NCBI RefSeq assembly: GCF_900108395.1
Contig: NZ_FNXE01000003.1
Span: 1 to 64,000 of the forward strand
Reading direction: 5' to 3'
Source of the DNA: Paenimyroides marinum
GTDB lineage: Bacteria > Bacteroidota > Bacteroidia > Flavobacteriales > Flavobacteriaceae
Length of the DNA: 64,000 bases
Under the pieces are notes generated by a model. It saw only the letters and a list, made by a program, of their open reading frames with translations, was not told where the DNA came from and did no database searches. This document shows, in pieces, positions 42,959 to 51,690 of the stretch. How positions within the stretch are numbered: the stretch's first letter is position 1; every line of letters begins with the position of its first letter. The translations under genes were made by a program, and so were the position numbers.

Positions 42959-43372
42959 TTATCTTCCTGCAATCCAAGTGCCTTTGATGCCTTTAGAGTC
43001 ATTAACCCAAGGACCGGAAGAATGTGTTTCGCTCATTGTTCCAGTAAAACTACCTATCTCTTCTTCATTACCATCTTCGTTAGTGTTAATGAAAATTAGT
43101 TTAACTTCTCCTTGAATACTAACTTTACCTTTTAAGGATAATTCTAAATCAGTAAAATTCTCAGATTCAACCGTACCAATGACCGTTCCGTCATTTTTTA
43201 CATTAAACTCAATTTCACCGGAATCACTACCTGAATAAGTACCTACCCAAGCACCTTTATACTTGGAATACGGAGATGTAGTGGTAATTGGATCTTCTTC
43301 ATCGTGTTCACAAGCTGTTGTTAAAGCAACTAATGGTATAAATAATAATAAAAGTGAAAATATTTTCTTCAT
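42959..43372 (-). CDS. Small lipoprotein, paralogue of the one at 49020
   Basis: 137 aa with signal sequence and lipobox (LVALTTAC, Cys at 21). The mature domain is beta-rich and repeats the pattern KGAWVGTYSGSDSG..FTGTMSET..GTWIAGR. The protein at 49020-49415 has the same order (KGTWTGSFSGNT..MTGTMTET..GTWEGSKN), so they are paralogues. Probably surface or periplasmic; function unknown. Confidence 0.75.
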   Translation of the reverse strand: MKKIFSLLLLFIPLVALTTACEHDEEDPITTTSPYSKYKGAWVGTYSGSDSGEIEFNVKNDGTVIGTVESENFTDLELSLKGKVSIQGEVKLIFINTNEDGNEEEIGSFTGTMSETHSSGPWVNDSKGIKGTWIAGR

Positions 43373-43462
43373 AATAATTATATGTTGATTCCTTTATTTC
43401 GCTAATGTAATAATTATTTGTAATTTTTTATAAAAAAAATGAAATTTTAAATAATTAACATT

Positions 43463-44404
43463 TTAAGAAAGATTCTTCAACATTTCCTTTGTCATGCTTT
43501 CCAAATCAAAATCGTGTTCCCAGCCCCAATCTTCACGAGCTGATGAATCATTAATGCTTGATGGCCACGAATCGGCAATTGCCTGACGGAAATCTGGCTG
43601 GTAAGAAATTTCAAAACCTGCCTTTTCTTTCGTAATAGCTTCGGCAATTTCTTTAGGAGTAAAACTCATTGCTGCTAAATTGTACGAAGAACGGATTCTT
43701 ATATTTTCTTTTTCAGCTTGCATAATTCCAACCGTTGCACGAATGGCATCATCCATGTACATCATTGGTAATTCAGTATTTTCACTTAAAAAACAAGTAT
43801 ATTTATTGTCTGAAATGGCTTTATAGTAAATATCAACAGCGTAGTCAGTTGTTCCGCCGCCCGGTGGTGTTTTCCATGAAATTAATCCCGGATAACGGAT
43901 AGAACGTACATCGACACCATATTTGTTAAAATAATATTCACACCAGCGTTCTCCGGCTTGTTTTGATATTCCGTAAACGGTAGATGGTTCCATTACGGTG
44001 TATTGCGGGGTGTTGTGTTTTGGAGTTGTGGGACCAAAAACGGCAATGCTTGAAGGCCAAAAAATCTTTTTAATTTTTCCTTCTTTGGCTAAGTTTAGTA
44101 CGTGGAAAAGCGAATTCATATTTAAATCCCACGCAAATGCCGGATTTTTTTCAGCAGTTGCCGATAACAATGCTGCCATTAAATATACCTCGTCTATTTT
44201 ATATTTATCAACCAATGCTGCAACAGCATCAAAATTCATTGCATCTACTAACTCAAAAGGTCCTGTTTGAAAAACTTCTTGTTCTCCTTTTCTGATATCC
44301 GAGGCAATAACATTGTCAATTCCGTAAATTTCTCTCAATTTCAGCGTAAGCTCAGAACCAATTTGCCCGCAAGCTCCAATAATCAATATTTTGGTTGTCT
44401 CCAT
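43463..44404 (-). CDS. Epimerase-type L-threonine 3-dehydrogenase
   Basis: 313 aa, extended short-chain dehydrogenase. NAD-binding GACGQIG near the N-terminus (10-16), Ser of WPSSIAVFG, catalytic YxxxK in TVYGISKQAGE, and YPGLISWKTPPGGGTTDYA, a block I associate with the epimerase-like threonine dehydrogenases described from Flavobacterium and Cupriavidus. It would oxidise threonine to 2-amino-3-oxobutyrate. The start was set at METTKILI; the longer frame overlaps the promoter. A generic NAD-epimerase is the alternative. Confidence 0.8.
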   Translation of the reverse strand: METTKILIIGACGQIGSELTLKLREIYGIDNVIASDIRKGEQEVFQTGPFELVDAMNFDAVAALVDKYKIDEVYLMAALLSATAEKNPAFAWDLNMNSLFHVLNLAKEGKIKKIFWPSSIAVFGPTTPKHNTPQYTVMEPSTVYGISKQAGERWCEYYFNKYGVDVRSIRYPGLISWKTPPGGGTTDYAVDIYYKAISDNKYTCFLSENTELPMMYMDDAIRATVGIMQAEKENIRIRSSYNLAAMSFTPKEIAEAITKEKAGFEISYQPDFRQAIADSWPSSINDSSAREDWGWEHDFDLESMTKEMLKNLS

Positions 44405-44422
44405 CTTATTTAATTTGATGCA

Positions 44423-44430
44423 CAAAGATA
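44423..44430 (-). promoter_or_regulatory. -7 box of the threonine dehydrogenase promoter
   Basis: The minus strand reads TATCTTTG, 18 nt upstream of the chosen ATG, supporting that start. Confidence 0.6.
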
Positions 44431-44526
44431 CTGTTTGTAACCAAATATTTTTGAAATCTTCTCAAAAAAGAAACCGAATTTCTCGTAATATTTATGGTTT
44501 AAATATTTTAATACGGTCAATATTAG

Positions 44527-44534
44527 TAATTTTG
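44527..44534 (+). promoter_or_regulatory. -7 box of the lipoprotein-mfd operon
   Basis: TAATTTTG fits TAnnTTTG, 23 nt before the lipoprotein start at 44558. Confidence 0.6.
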
Positions 44535-44557
44535 TGTTTTGTTATAGAAATACATTT

Positions 44558-45136
44558 ATGAGGTATATTTTTGTTTTAATAGGTCTTTCATTTTTGGTAA
44601 CAGGTTGTAAAAAACAAACGGAAACCACCGAAAATCTGCCATTGACCGTATCACAGGATTCATTGGTGCGAAGCATTTACAATCAATGGAAATTTACTGT
44701 TGCTGTTTCCAATCCATCAGTCAATTCAAAATTAAATTCTTGGGAAGACTGGCGGAATTATACCAACGAATTAACCATTGCACCCAATGCAAGTTTGTCG
44801 AATTTAACTCGAAAAGCAAATGCTTTAGTTGAAAAATCGGCTGTTTTGAAAAATAATATTCCTGACTTGTACAATAAACCGGAGACCAAAGCCCGCTTAG
44901 CTTTGTTAGAAACGAATATTCAAAATCTAGATATGCTTTTAGAGTTGGAACCTTTAAACATCAAAGAAATCAATGTTTTGCTTGCCAATATCCAAAAAAA
45001 TACCAGTTCATTGATTAACCAGTTTGATGAATTTGAAATTAAAGCAAAAATACCAAAAGAGACAGGTGAAGAGCAACTGCATCAACGCATCGATACAATA
45101 AAACGTGCCACTTTAAACACCATTCCACAAGAATAA
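44558..45136 (+). CDS. Lipoprotein of unknown function upstream of mfd
   Basis: 192 aa from MRYIFVLIGLSFLVTGCKK, a clear signal peptide with lipobox LVTGC (Cys at 17). The mature part is helical with coiled-coil character (about 60-170). Its stop overlaps the mfd ATG (TAATG), so both are translated from one mRNA. No family recognised. Confidence 0.8.
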   Translation: MRYIFVLIGLSFLVTGCKKQTETTENLPLTVSQDSLVRSIYNQWKFTVAVSNPSVNSKLNSWEDWRNYTNELTIAPNASLSNLTRKANALVEKSAVLKNNIPDLYNKPETKARLALLETNIQNLDMLLELEPLNIKEINVLLANIQKNTSSLINQFDEFEIKAKIPKETGEEQLHQRIDTIKRATLNTIPQE

Positions 45137-48100
45137 TGAGTATTAAAAAAGTATTTGAACAAGCAACCAAAACACAGCAATTACAAGAGCAAATCAGTAA
45201 ATCAGGCAATAAAATCCACGCAAAAGGATTTATTGGATCGGCTTTGTCGTTTCAAATTCAGGCATTGTTTAAAAATTCTGAACAACATTTTTTATTGATT
45301 TTTAACGATAAAGAAGAAGCGGCTTATTATCTGAACGATCTGGAACATCTGATTTCTAAAGATTATGTATTGTTTTATCCGGGATCGTACCGCCGTCCGT
45401 ATCAAATCGAAGAAACCGATAATGCCAATGTGTTGTTGCGTGCCGAAGTTTTAAACCGGTTAAATGCCCGTAAAAAGCCGGTTGTCATTGTTTCGTATGC
45501 CGATGCCTTGTTTGAAAAAGTGGTTACACGGAAACAATTAGATAAAAACACGCTCAAGATTGCTGTAAATGACAAGATGACGATTGATTTTGTGAACGAA
45601 GTACTGTTTGAATACAATTTTAAACGTGTTGACTTTGTTTCGGAACCTGGAGAATTTTCGGTTCGTGGCGGAATCATTGATGTGTTTTCTTTCTCGAACG
45701 AAAATCCGTATCGTATTGAATTTTTTGGAAATGAAATCGAAAGTATTCGTACGTTTGATGTGGAAACACAGCTATCAATCGAAACCAATAAAAAAATCAC
45801 GATCATTCCCAATGTAGAAAATAAATTTTTGCAGGAAAGTAGAGAAAGTTTTCTGAATTATATCCATCCAAATACGGTTTTGTTTATTCAGAATACAACT
45901 TTAGTAAAGGAACAACTTGCTAAAATGTTTCAGAAAGCAACCGAAACATTTGAGAAATTAAGTGCCGATGTAAAACATCTGTCGCCTGAACAAATGTTTC
46001 TTCCAACAGTTGAGTTTTTACAGAAAGCCGATGACTTTACTGTGGTTGAACTGGCACAGCAAAACTTTTTTACACCAGATTTTTCGCTGGAATTTTATTT
46101 CAATCCGCAGCCATCGTTTAATAAGCAGTTTGATTTGCTGATTGAAAATTTAAATGAAAACACCGCAAACGGCTACACCAATTACCTGTATTGTTCAAGC
46201 GAGGCACAAAGCAAGCGTTTTGAAGAAATTTTTTCGAGCTTAAAAGATCAAAACAAAAGTATTCAGCAGTATAAAACTGTTGTAATGCCTTTGTTTCAGG
46301 GTTTTATCGACAAAGAAAATCAAATTGCGTGTTATACCGATCATCAAATTTTTGAACGCTACCATAAATTCAGCATCAAAAACGGTTATACCAAAAAGCA
46401 AACCATCACTTTAAAAGAACTTACCACGCTTTCGGTGGGCGATTATGTGACGCATATTGACCATGGAATTGGGAAGTTTGGTGGTTTACAGAAAATTGAT
46501 GTAGAAGGTAAAAAGCAAGAAGCCATAAAACTGGTTTATGCCGATAACGATATTGTGTATGTATCAATACATTCATTACACAAGATTTCAAAATACAACG
46601 GAAAAGAGGGTGCACCGCCTAAAATCTATAAAATTGGTTCAGGAGCATGGAAAGCCTTAAAGCAAAAAACAAAAGCACGTGTAAAACACATTGCCTTTAA
46701 TTTGATAAAGTTATACGCCAAACGCAGATTGGAGAAAGGATTTGCCTGTGCACCTGACAGTTATTTACAGGCCGAGTTGGAAAGTTCGTTTATATACGAG
46801 GATACGCCCGATCAGTTAAAATCTACTATTGATGTAAAAACCGATATGGAAAGTGAACGACCGATGGATCGGTTGGTTTGTGGCGATGTGGGTTTTGGTA
46901 AGACCGAAGTTGCTATTCGCGCGGCTTTTAAGATGGTTGATAACGGAAAACAAGTTGCGGTGCTGGTACCAACAACCATTTTGGCATTTCAGCATCATAA
47001 AACGTTTACCGAACGTTTAACAGATATGCCGGTGAGTGTAGCTTATTTGAATCGCTTTAAAACAGCCAAACAAAAAGCAGAAACATTGAAAGATTTGGCA
47101 GAAGGAAAAATCGACATCATCATTGGAACGCATCAGTTAGTAAATAAAAATGTGGTTTTTAAAGATTTGGGTTTGCTGATTATCGATGAAGAACAAAAAT
47201 TCGGAGTAGCGGTAAAAGACAAATTAAAAACCATTGGCGAAAATATTGACACCCTAACGCTTACCGCAACACCAATCCCGAGAACGCTACAGTTTTCTTT
47301 AATGGCAGCCCGCGATTTATCAGTTATTACCACACCGCCGCCTAATCGTTATCCCATCGAAACCAATGTGATTGGGTTTAATGAAGAGGTAATCCGTGAT
47401 GCTATTTCGTATGAATTGGAACGTGGCGGACAAGTTTATTTTATCAACAACCGAATTGAAAATATTAAGGAAGTTGCCGGAATGATCCAGCGCTTGGTTC
47501 CAAATGCCAAAGTGGGTGTGGGTCACGGACAAATGGACGGTAAAAAATTAGAAGAACTTCTTTTATCGTTTATGGAAGGCGAATTTGACGTTTTGGTTGC
47601 CACAACTATTATTGAAAGTGGATTGGATGTTCCAAACGCAAATACCATTTTTATCAATAATGCCAATAATTTCGGATTGAGCGATTTACATCAAATGCGT
47701 GGTCGGGTAGGGAGAAGCAACAAAAAAGCATTTTGTTATTTTATTACGCCGCCTTATAGTGTCATGACCGAAGAAGCCCGTAAGCGTATTTCGGCATTAG
47801 AACAATTCAGCGATTTGGGCAGTGGATTCAATATTGCTATGAAAGATTTGGAAATTCGTGGTGCCGGTGATATTTTGGGCGGTGAACAAAGTGGATTTAT
47901 CAATGAAATTGGCTTTGAAACCTATCAGAAAATCATGAACGAAGCCATTGACGAATTGAAAGAAAACGAATTCAAGGATTTATACCAGGAAGAGCAAAAT
48001 ATCGATACCAAAGAATACGTTAAAGATATAGTGATTGAATCTGACTTTGAAATTTTGTTTCCTGATGAATACATCAACAATGTTTCAGAACGATTAACTT

Positions 48101-48486
48101 TATATAACGAATTGTCAACATTGAGAACCGAAGAGGAATTAATCGCTTTTCAAAATAAATTGATTGACCGTTTTGGGGCATTGCCTAAACAAGCGGTGAA
48201 TTTGTTGGATTCGGTTCGAATTAAATGGATCGCCTCAAAAGCCGGAATTGAAAAGCTGGTATTGAAACAAGGCAAAATGATTGGTTATTTTGTAAGCGAT
48301 CAGCAGTCAATGTATTATCAGTCGGCTCAGTTCCGCAAAGTGTTACAGTTCATTCAAATGTATCCAAAGTTGGCAACCTTAAAAGAAAAACAAACCAAAA
48401 ACGGATTGCGTTTACTGTTGACATTTGATCAGATAAGATCAATAAGTAAAGCATTAGAAAACCTTCAAAAATTACAGCAGTTATGA
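45136..48486 (+). CDS. mfd: Transcription-repair coupling factor Mfd
   Basis: 1116 aa. UvrB-like N-terminal region, the CarD-like RNA-polymerase interaction domain (THIDHGIGKFGGLQ, about 435-450), SF2 helicase with Walker A GDVGFGKTE (about 582-590), DEEQ box and TATPIPRTLQ, RGRVGRS motif VI, and the C-terminal TRCF domain. It removes stalled RNA polymerase and recruits UvrA. Overlaps neighbours on both sides (TAATG and ATGA), so it is the centre of a three-gene operon. Confidence 0.97.
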   Translation: MSIKKVFEQATKTQQLQEQISKSGNKIHAKGFIGSALSFQIQALFKNSEQHFLLIFNDKEEAAYYLNDLEHLISKDYVLFYPGSYRRPYQIEETDNANVLLRAEVLNRLNARKKPVVIVSYADALFEKVVTRKQLDKNTLKIAVNDKMTIDFVNEVLFEYNFKRVDFVSEPGEFSVRGGIIDVFSFSNENPYRIEFFGNEIESIRTFDVETQLSIETNKKITIIPNVENKFLQESRESFLNYIHPNTVLFIQNTTLVKEQLAKMFQKATETFEKLSADVKHLSPEQMFLPTVEFLQKADDFTVVELAQQNFFTPDFSLEFYFNPQPSFNKQFDLLIENLNENTANGYTNYLYCSSEAQSKRFEEIFSSLKDQNKSIQQYKTVVMPLFQGFIDKENQIACYTDHQIFERYHKFSIKNGYTKKQTITLKELTTLSVGDYVTHIDHGIGKFGGLQKIDVEGKKQEAIKLVYADNDIVYVSIHSLHKISKYNGKEGAPPKIYKIGSGAWKALKQKTKARVKHIAFNLIKLYAKRRLEKGFACAPDSYLQAELESSFIYEDTPDQLKSTIDVKTDMESERPMDRLVCGDVGFGKTEVAIRAAFKMVDNGKQVAVLVPTTILAFQHHKTFTERLTDMPVSVAYLNRFKTAKQKAETLKDLAEGKIDIIIGTHQLVNKNVVFKDLGLLIIDEEQKFGVAVKDKLKTIGENIDTLTLTATPIPRTLQFSLMAARDLSVITTPPPNRYPIETNVIGFNEEVIRDAISYELERGGQVYFINNRIENIKEVAGMIQRLVPNAKVGVGHGQMDGKKLEELLLSFMEGEFDVLVATTIIESGLDVPNANTIFINNANNFGLSDLHQMRGRVGRSNKKAFCYFITPPYSVMTEEARKRISALEQFSDLGSGFNIAMKDLEIRGAGDILGGEQSGFINEIGFETYQKIMNEAIDELKENEFKDLYQEEQNIDTKEYVKDIVIESDFEILFPDEYINNVSERLTLYNELSTLRTEEELIAFQNKLIDRFGALPKQAVNLLDSVRIKWIASKAGIEKLVLKQGKMIGYFVSDQQSMYYQSAQFRKVLQFIQMYPKLATLKEKQTKNGLRLLLTFDQIRSISKALENLQKLQQL

Positions 48487-48902
48487 GAATTTTAAGTGTT
48501 TTATTCTTTTTAGTATGTGGTAGCTCTTCTTGTTTTTCACAAGTTGATTCCCTTGATGTTGAACATATTCCTGTAGTAAAAGACGCGAATTATGCCGGTG
48601 GAAATACCGAAGATTTATATTACTATGTAAACAATAATTTCAATTACAACAACGTAAAAAAAGAAGATATACCCATAGTGGCAAGAAAACAGCCGTATTT
48701 TGTGTTTTATGTGGTATTTGCGGTAAGCGAAGACGGGAAGGCGTTTGAATTTTCTCCCAAAGAAATTTCGGCAGAAAACAGTTTTTATAAAGAAGCAGTC
48801 CGCGTAATTGCATCAACCCGTTGGAATGTTGCTGCAAAAGATAATGAATACAAAAAGCAGTTTTTGGTGGTTCCTATCAAAGCAGTAATTAGTGATTTTT
48901 GA
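48483..48902 (+). CDS. Secreted hypothetical protein after mfd
   Basis: 139 aa with signal peptide (LSVLFFLVCGSSSCFSQ). The mature domain (FVFYVVFAVSEDGKAFEFSP and later AVRVIASTRWNVA) resembles TonB C-terminal-like periplasmic domains in its pattern, but this is a weak match. Start overlaps the mfd stop by 4 nt. Confidence 0.65.
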   Translation: MRILSVLFFLVCGSSSCFSQVDSLDVEHIPVVKDANYAGGNTEDLYYYVNNNFNYNNVKKEDIPIVARKQPYFVFYVVFAVSEDGKAFEFSPKEISAENSFYKEAVRVIASTRWNVAAKDNEYKKQFLVVPIKAVISDF

Positions 48903-48932
48903 AAGTGATTTTAATTAAAAATTTAAAAGAAA

Positions 48933-48970
48933 ATAACACGGCTACTGAAAATGAAAAGTAGCCATGTTAT
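48933..48970. terminator. Bidirectional terminator hairpin after the mfd operon
   Basis: ATAACACGGCTACT pairs with AGTAGCCATGTTAT (one mismatch) around a 10-nt loop; T- and A-rich sequence lies on both sides. It serves the mfd operon and possibly the convergent lipoprotein gene. Confidence 0.7.
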
Positions 48971-49019
48971 ATATCATATAAATTACCCAATCTTCGTTCC
49001 GTTGTAAATACCTTTGGTT

Positions 49020-49415
49020 TTAGTTTTTAGAACCTTCCCAAGTACCTTCAATATTTAATAGTGGGCTTTTCCAGGTACCCGATGCAGTAGTTTCAGTCAT
49101 TGTACCGGTCATTGTGCCTACTTCGGTAGTATCATTTTTATATTTTGCGGTAATTTCCCCATTTTCTGAAACCTGACCTTCTAAATCGAAAGTGAAATTT
49201 CCGGTAGTAAGTGTACCCATTGCTTTTCCGTTCGTGTCAAAAGTAGCTGTCCAGTTACCACCCTGAGTGTTCCCGGAAAAAGATCCGGTCCAGGTTCCTT
49301 TAAATTTTTCATAAGGATTTACTTGTTCTGTTGGTGCATTATCGTCTGAATTACAAGCCACTGTTCCCAATGCCAGCACACTGAAAAGGCATACGTTTAC
49401 AAAATGTTTTTTCAT
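49020..49415 (-). CDS. Small lipoprotein, paralogue of the one at 42959
   Basis: 131 aa with signal peptide and lipobox (LALGTVAC, Cys at 21), then DDNAPTEQVNPYEKFKGTWTGSFSG. The mature beta-rich domain matches the 42959 protein in order and spacing of its GTW and TGTM motifs. Function unknown. Confidence 0.72.
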   Translation of the reverse strand: MKKHFVNVCLFSVLALGTVACNSDDNAPTEQVNPYEKFKGTWTGSFSGNTQGGNWTATFDTNGKAMGTLTTGNFTFDLEGQVSENGEITAKYKNDTTEVGTMTGTMTETTASGTWKSPLLNIEGTWEGSKN

Positions 49416-49520
49416 ATTAATTGATTTATATTACTATAGACGCATAAAAAGTAAAAAAGGTTGTAAAGTGGAATAAATTTCATGCATAATAAAGTATATC
49501 TATAATTACCTTAGATAACT

Positions 49521-50255
49521 TTAGGTGTTTGTTTTATGTTTTTTAACCATAAAAGATGTTAAAACAAATGATATTAAGACTGCGGAAATAGTTGTTACTA
49601 TAACGTTTCCATATTGTTTAATATCCAAACCACACGATATTCTTATAAAAACAATTAAAACAGTTATCACTGCTATAGTTATCCAATACTTTAAATTTCT
49701 ATACTCTGTTTTGATCTGAATTGTTGGAATTTTATAAATACTATAAACTATAAATATCATACCAATAATACTTGATGAATGTTGTAGTATTTTTAATATG
49801 GAGACTTCTTTATTTAAAACAATAATAGATTTTGATAAGAATGGAAGTACCTCAACGAAATATCCGCTATCATGAGTAAAACTATCCCAAAAAATATGTG
49901 AAATACAACCAATAAGAATAGAAATTACCACTATAAACCAATTTTTTACAAAATATCGATTCCAATCAAAATCCCCAAATTGAGAAAAACGACTTTTTAA
50001 AACTATTGGCAGGTTATCGGATAATTTTTGGCGAACAATATTATGAAAAATGAAAGCCAAAATGATACTTAAAGGTAAATTAAACCACAATATTCCATCT
50101 AATGTATGACTATAATTACTTTTTATTTTCATTCTCAGAAAATATTCAAAATCGGGTGCCATGCTTCCAATTATTAATCCTGTCAGAGACAACCGTTTTC
50201 TGAAGAAAAAGTTTAAAGGTAGAATGATGGCAGGATGTGAGAATGTAAAAGGCAT
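49521..50255 (-). CDS. DUF4184 family membrane protein
   Basis: 244 aa. N-terminal PFTFSHPAIILPL and MAPDFEYFLRM, then several membrane helices and a CISHIFWDSFTHDSGYF motif whose His and Asp residues suggest a metal-binding membrane hydrolase-like fold. DUF4184 proteins are uncharacterised. It lies 14 bp downstream of the LysE-type gene on the same strand. Confidence 0.75.
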   Translation of the reverse strand: MPFTFSHPAIILPLNFFFRKRLSLTGLIIGSMAPDFEYFLRMKIKSNYSHTLDGILWFNLPLSIILAFIFHNIVRQKLSDNLPIVLKSRFSQFGDFDWNRYFVKNWFIVVISILIGCISHIFWDSFTHDSGYFVEVLPFLSKSIIVLNKEVSILKILQHSSSIIGMIFIVYSIYKIPTIQIKTEYRNLKYWITIAVITVLIVFIRISCGLDIKQYGNVIVTTISAVLISFVLTSFMVKKHKTNT

Positions 50256-50269
50256 TTTTCTAAAGACTA

Positions 50270-50941
50270 TTAATTACCTGGCAGATGAATATTATTCTTA
50301 ATAAAATTTGGTTCGTTTTTTATAAACGATTTAGACATGATGACTGTACCAAAGATTATCAATAAAATACAGCTGATTTTCTTTACTTTTAAAATGTTTT
50401 TGGGTGTAAGTTTGCTTTGTAATTGTTTGGCTAAAAGTATTTTAAGAATATCGGTAGCCAAATAAGCTAAAATAACGTAAGCAAAGAAATTAATCATTTT
50501 GCCGTGGTTCATTTCTAATTGCGGACCAATGGTAATGATAATGGTTAACCAAAACCCTAAAACGCCTACGTTGATGAAATTCAATAAAAATCCTTTGGCA
50601 AATAAAGAGAAATAGTTGTTTTTATAAGAAGTAGCTTCAACGTGGATTTCGGCTTTATGTAATTTTTGCAACCTGATAAATGATATGATACCGTATGTAA
50701 TCATGATCATTCCACCAAAAAGAAACAGTGCCGGGTCGTCTTTAATACGATTGATCAACTGAAAGCTACTGAAATAAGCAATTAAAATAAAACAGATGTC
50801 TGCTAAAATTACTCCTACATCAAATGTTAAAGCGGCTTTAAATCCTTTGGTGATACTGGTTTCAATCAAAATAAAGAACACAGGTCCAATCATGAAACTG
50901 AGAAAAAAACCGAGCAATATTCCTGTTAAAAATAAATCCAT
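50270..50941 (-). CDS. LysE-family amino-acid/metabolite exporter
   Basis: 223 aa from MDLFLTGILLGFF, six predicted membrane helices. SFMIGPVFFILIETSITKGFKAALTFDVGVILAD is the LysE/RhtB signature region. It would export amino acids or related small molecules. An in-frame ATG at 50959 lies inside a terminator hairpin, so the internal start was chosen. Confidence 0.8.
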   Translation of the reverse strand: MDLFLTGILLGFFLSFMIGPVFFILIETSITKGFKAALTFDVGVILADICFILIAYFSSFQLINRIKDDPALFLFGGMIMITYGIISFIRLQKLHKAEIHVEATSYKNNYFSLFAKGFLLNFINVGVLGFWLTIIITIGPQLEMNHGKMINFFAYVILAYLATDILKILLAKQLQSKLTPKNILKVKKISCILLIIFGTVIMSKSFIKNEPNFIKNNIHLPGN

Positions 50942-50945
50942 TTGT

Positions 50946-50973
50946 AAAAAAAATGCCAATTTTACATTGGCAT
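50946..50973 (-). terminator. Terminator of the rnr operon
   Basis: ATGCCAAT (50953-50960) pairs with ATTGGCAT (50966-50973); the A run at 50946-50953 is a T run on the minus strand. It lies behind the DUF2807 gene and immediately before the LysE gene. Confidence 0.7.
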
Positions 50974-51006
50974 CCTGTTGGTGGTGTTTACAAATTTACA
51001 AATAAA

Positions 51007-51690
51007 TTACTTAACATATTCTATGCTTCCGCCAATTGTTACCTTTTCTTTAATATCTTTTGGCGTTCCGTAAATGGTAATTTTTCCGCCGGCAAGAACC
51101 TGTGCGTCTAAATAATCGGTAGCAGTTGCTTTGGCAATACTGCCCGAATTTACTTTTACGGTGTTGCGAGGGGTCTTTAATTCGTTAGCAGTAATTTGTC
51201 CGCCTGATGATGCTGAAAGTTTAACAGACTCACTAACCGAACCTTTTAAATTTAGTTTTGCACCTGTGTTGGTATTGGCTTTCAACGTTTCGGTTTTTAA
51301 ATCTAAGTTTATAGTAGAACCCAGATTTGCGTTTAATTCAATAGCAGTTTGCTCTAAAACGGTCTCACTAAAAATATAGGAACCACCTTGTGCATCAATC
51401 TGTTTTAAATTATTGAAATAAACCTGAACCGTAACTGAATATTCATCTTCCCTTACCAATTCTTTCAGCGTGTTTTTTAATACCAAACGCCCGTTTTTGT
51501 TGACGATGTTTATTGCATCTTCCTGACTTTCTTTGACCACCACTTTGTTTAGATCTGATGGGATTAATTCAATTTTTATACGGTTGCTGGTTTTTAACGA
51601 GGTAAAATCGCCCACATTTTTTTCAACCTGTGCATTCACAAAAGTTTGAAATCCTAAAAATACTGCTGCAATTAAAAATTGTTTTTTCAT
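51007..51690 (-). CDS. Secreted DUF2807 (head GIN domain) protein
   Basis: 227 aa with signal peptide (FLIAAVFLGFQTFVNAQ) and a right-handed beta-helix-like body made of short repeats (GGSYIFSETV, LGSTINLDLK, TGAKLNLKG, SGGQITANELK). DUF2807 proteins are common secreted proteins of Bacteroidota; function unknown. Its ATG overlaps the rnr TGA, so it is co-transcribed. Confidence 0.8.
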   Translation of the reverse strand: MKKQFLIAAVFLGFQTFVNAQVEKNVGDFTSLKTSNRIKIELIPSDLNKVVVKESQEDAINIVNKNGRLVLKNTLKELVREDEYSVTVQVYFNNLKQIDAQGGSYIFSETVLEQTAIELNANLGSTINLDLKTETLKANTNTGAKLNLKGSVSESVKLSASSGGQITANELKTPRNTVKVNSGSIAKATATDYLDAQVLAGGKITIYGTPKDIKEKVTIGGSIEYVK

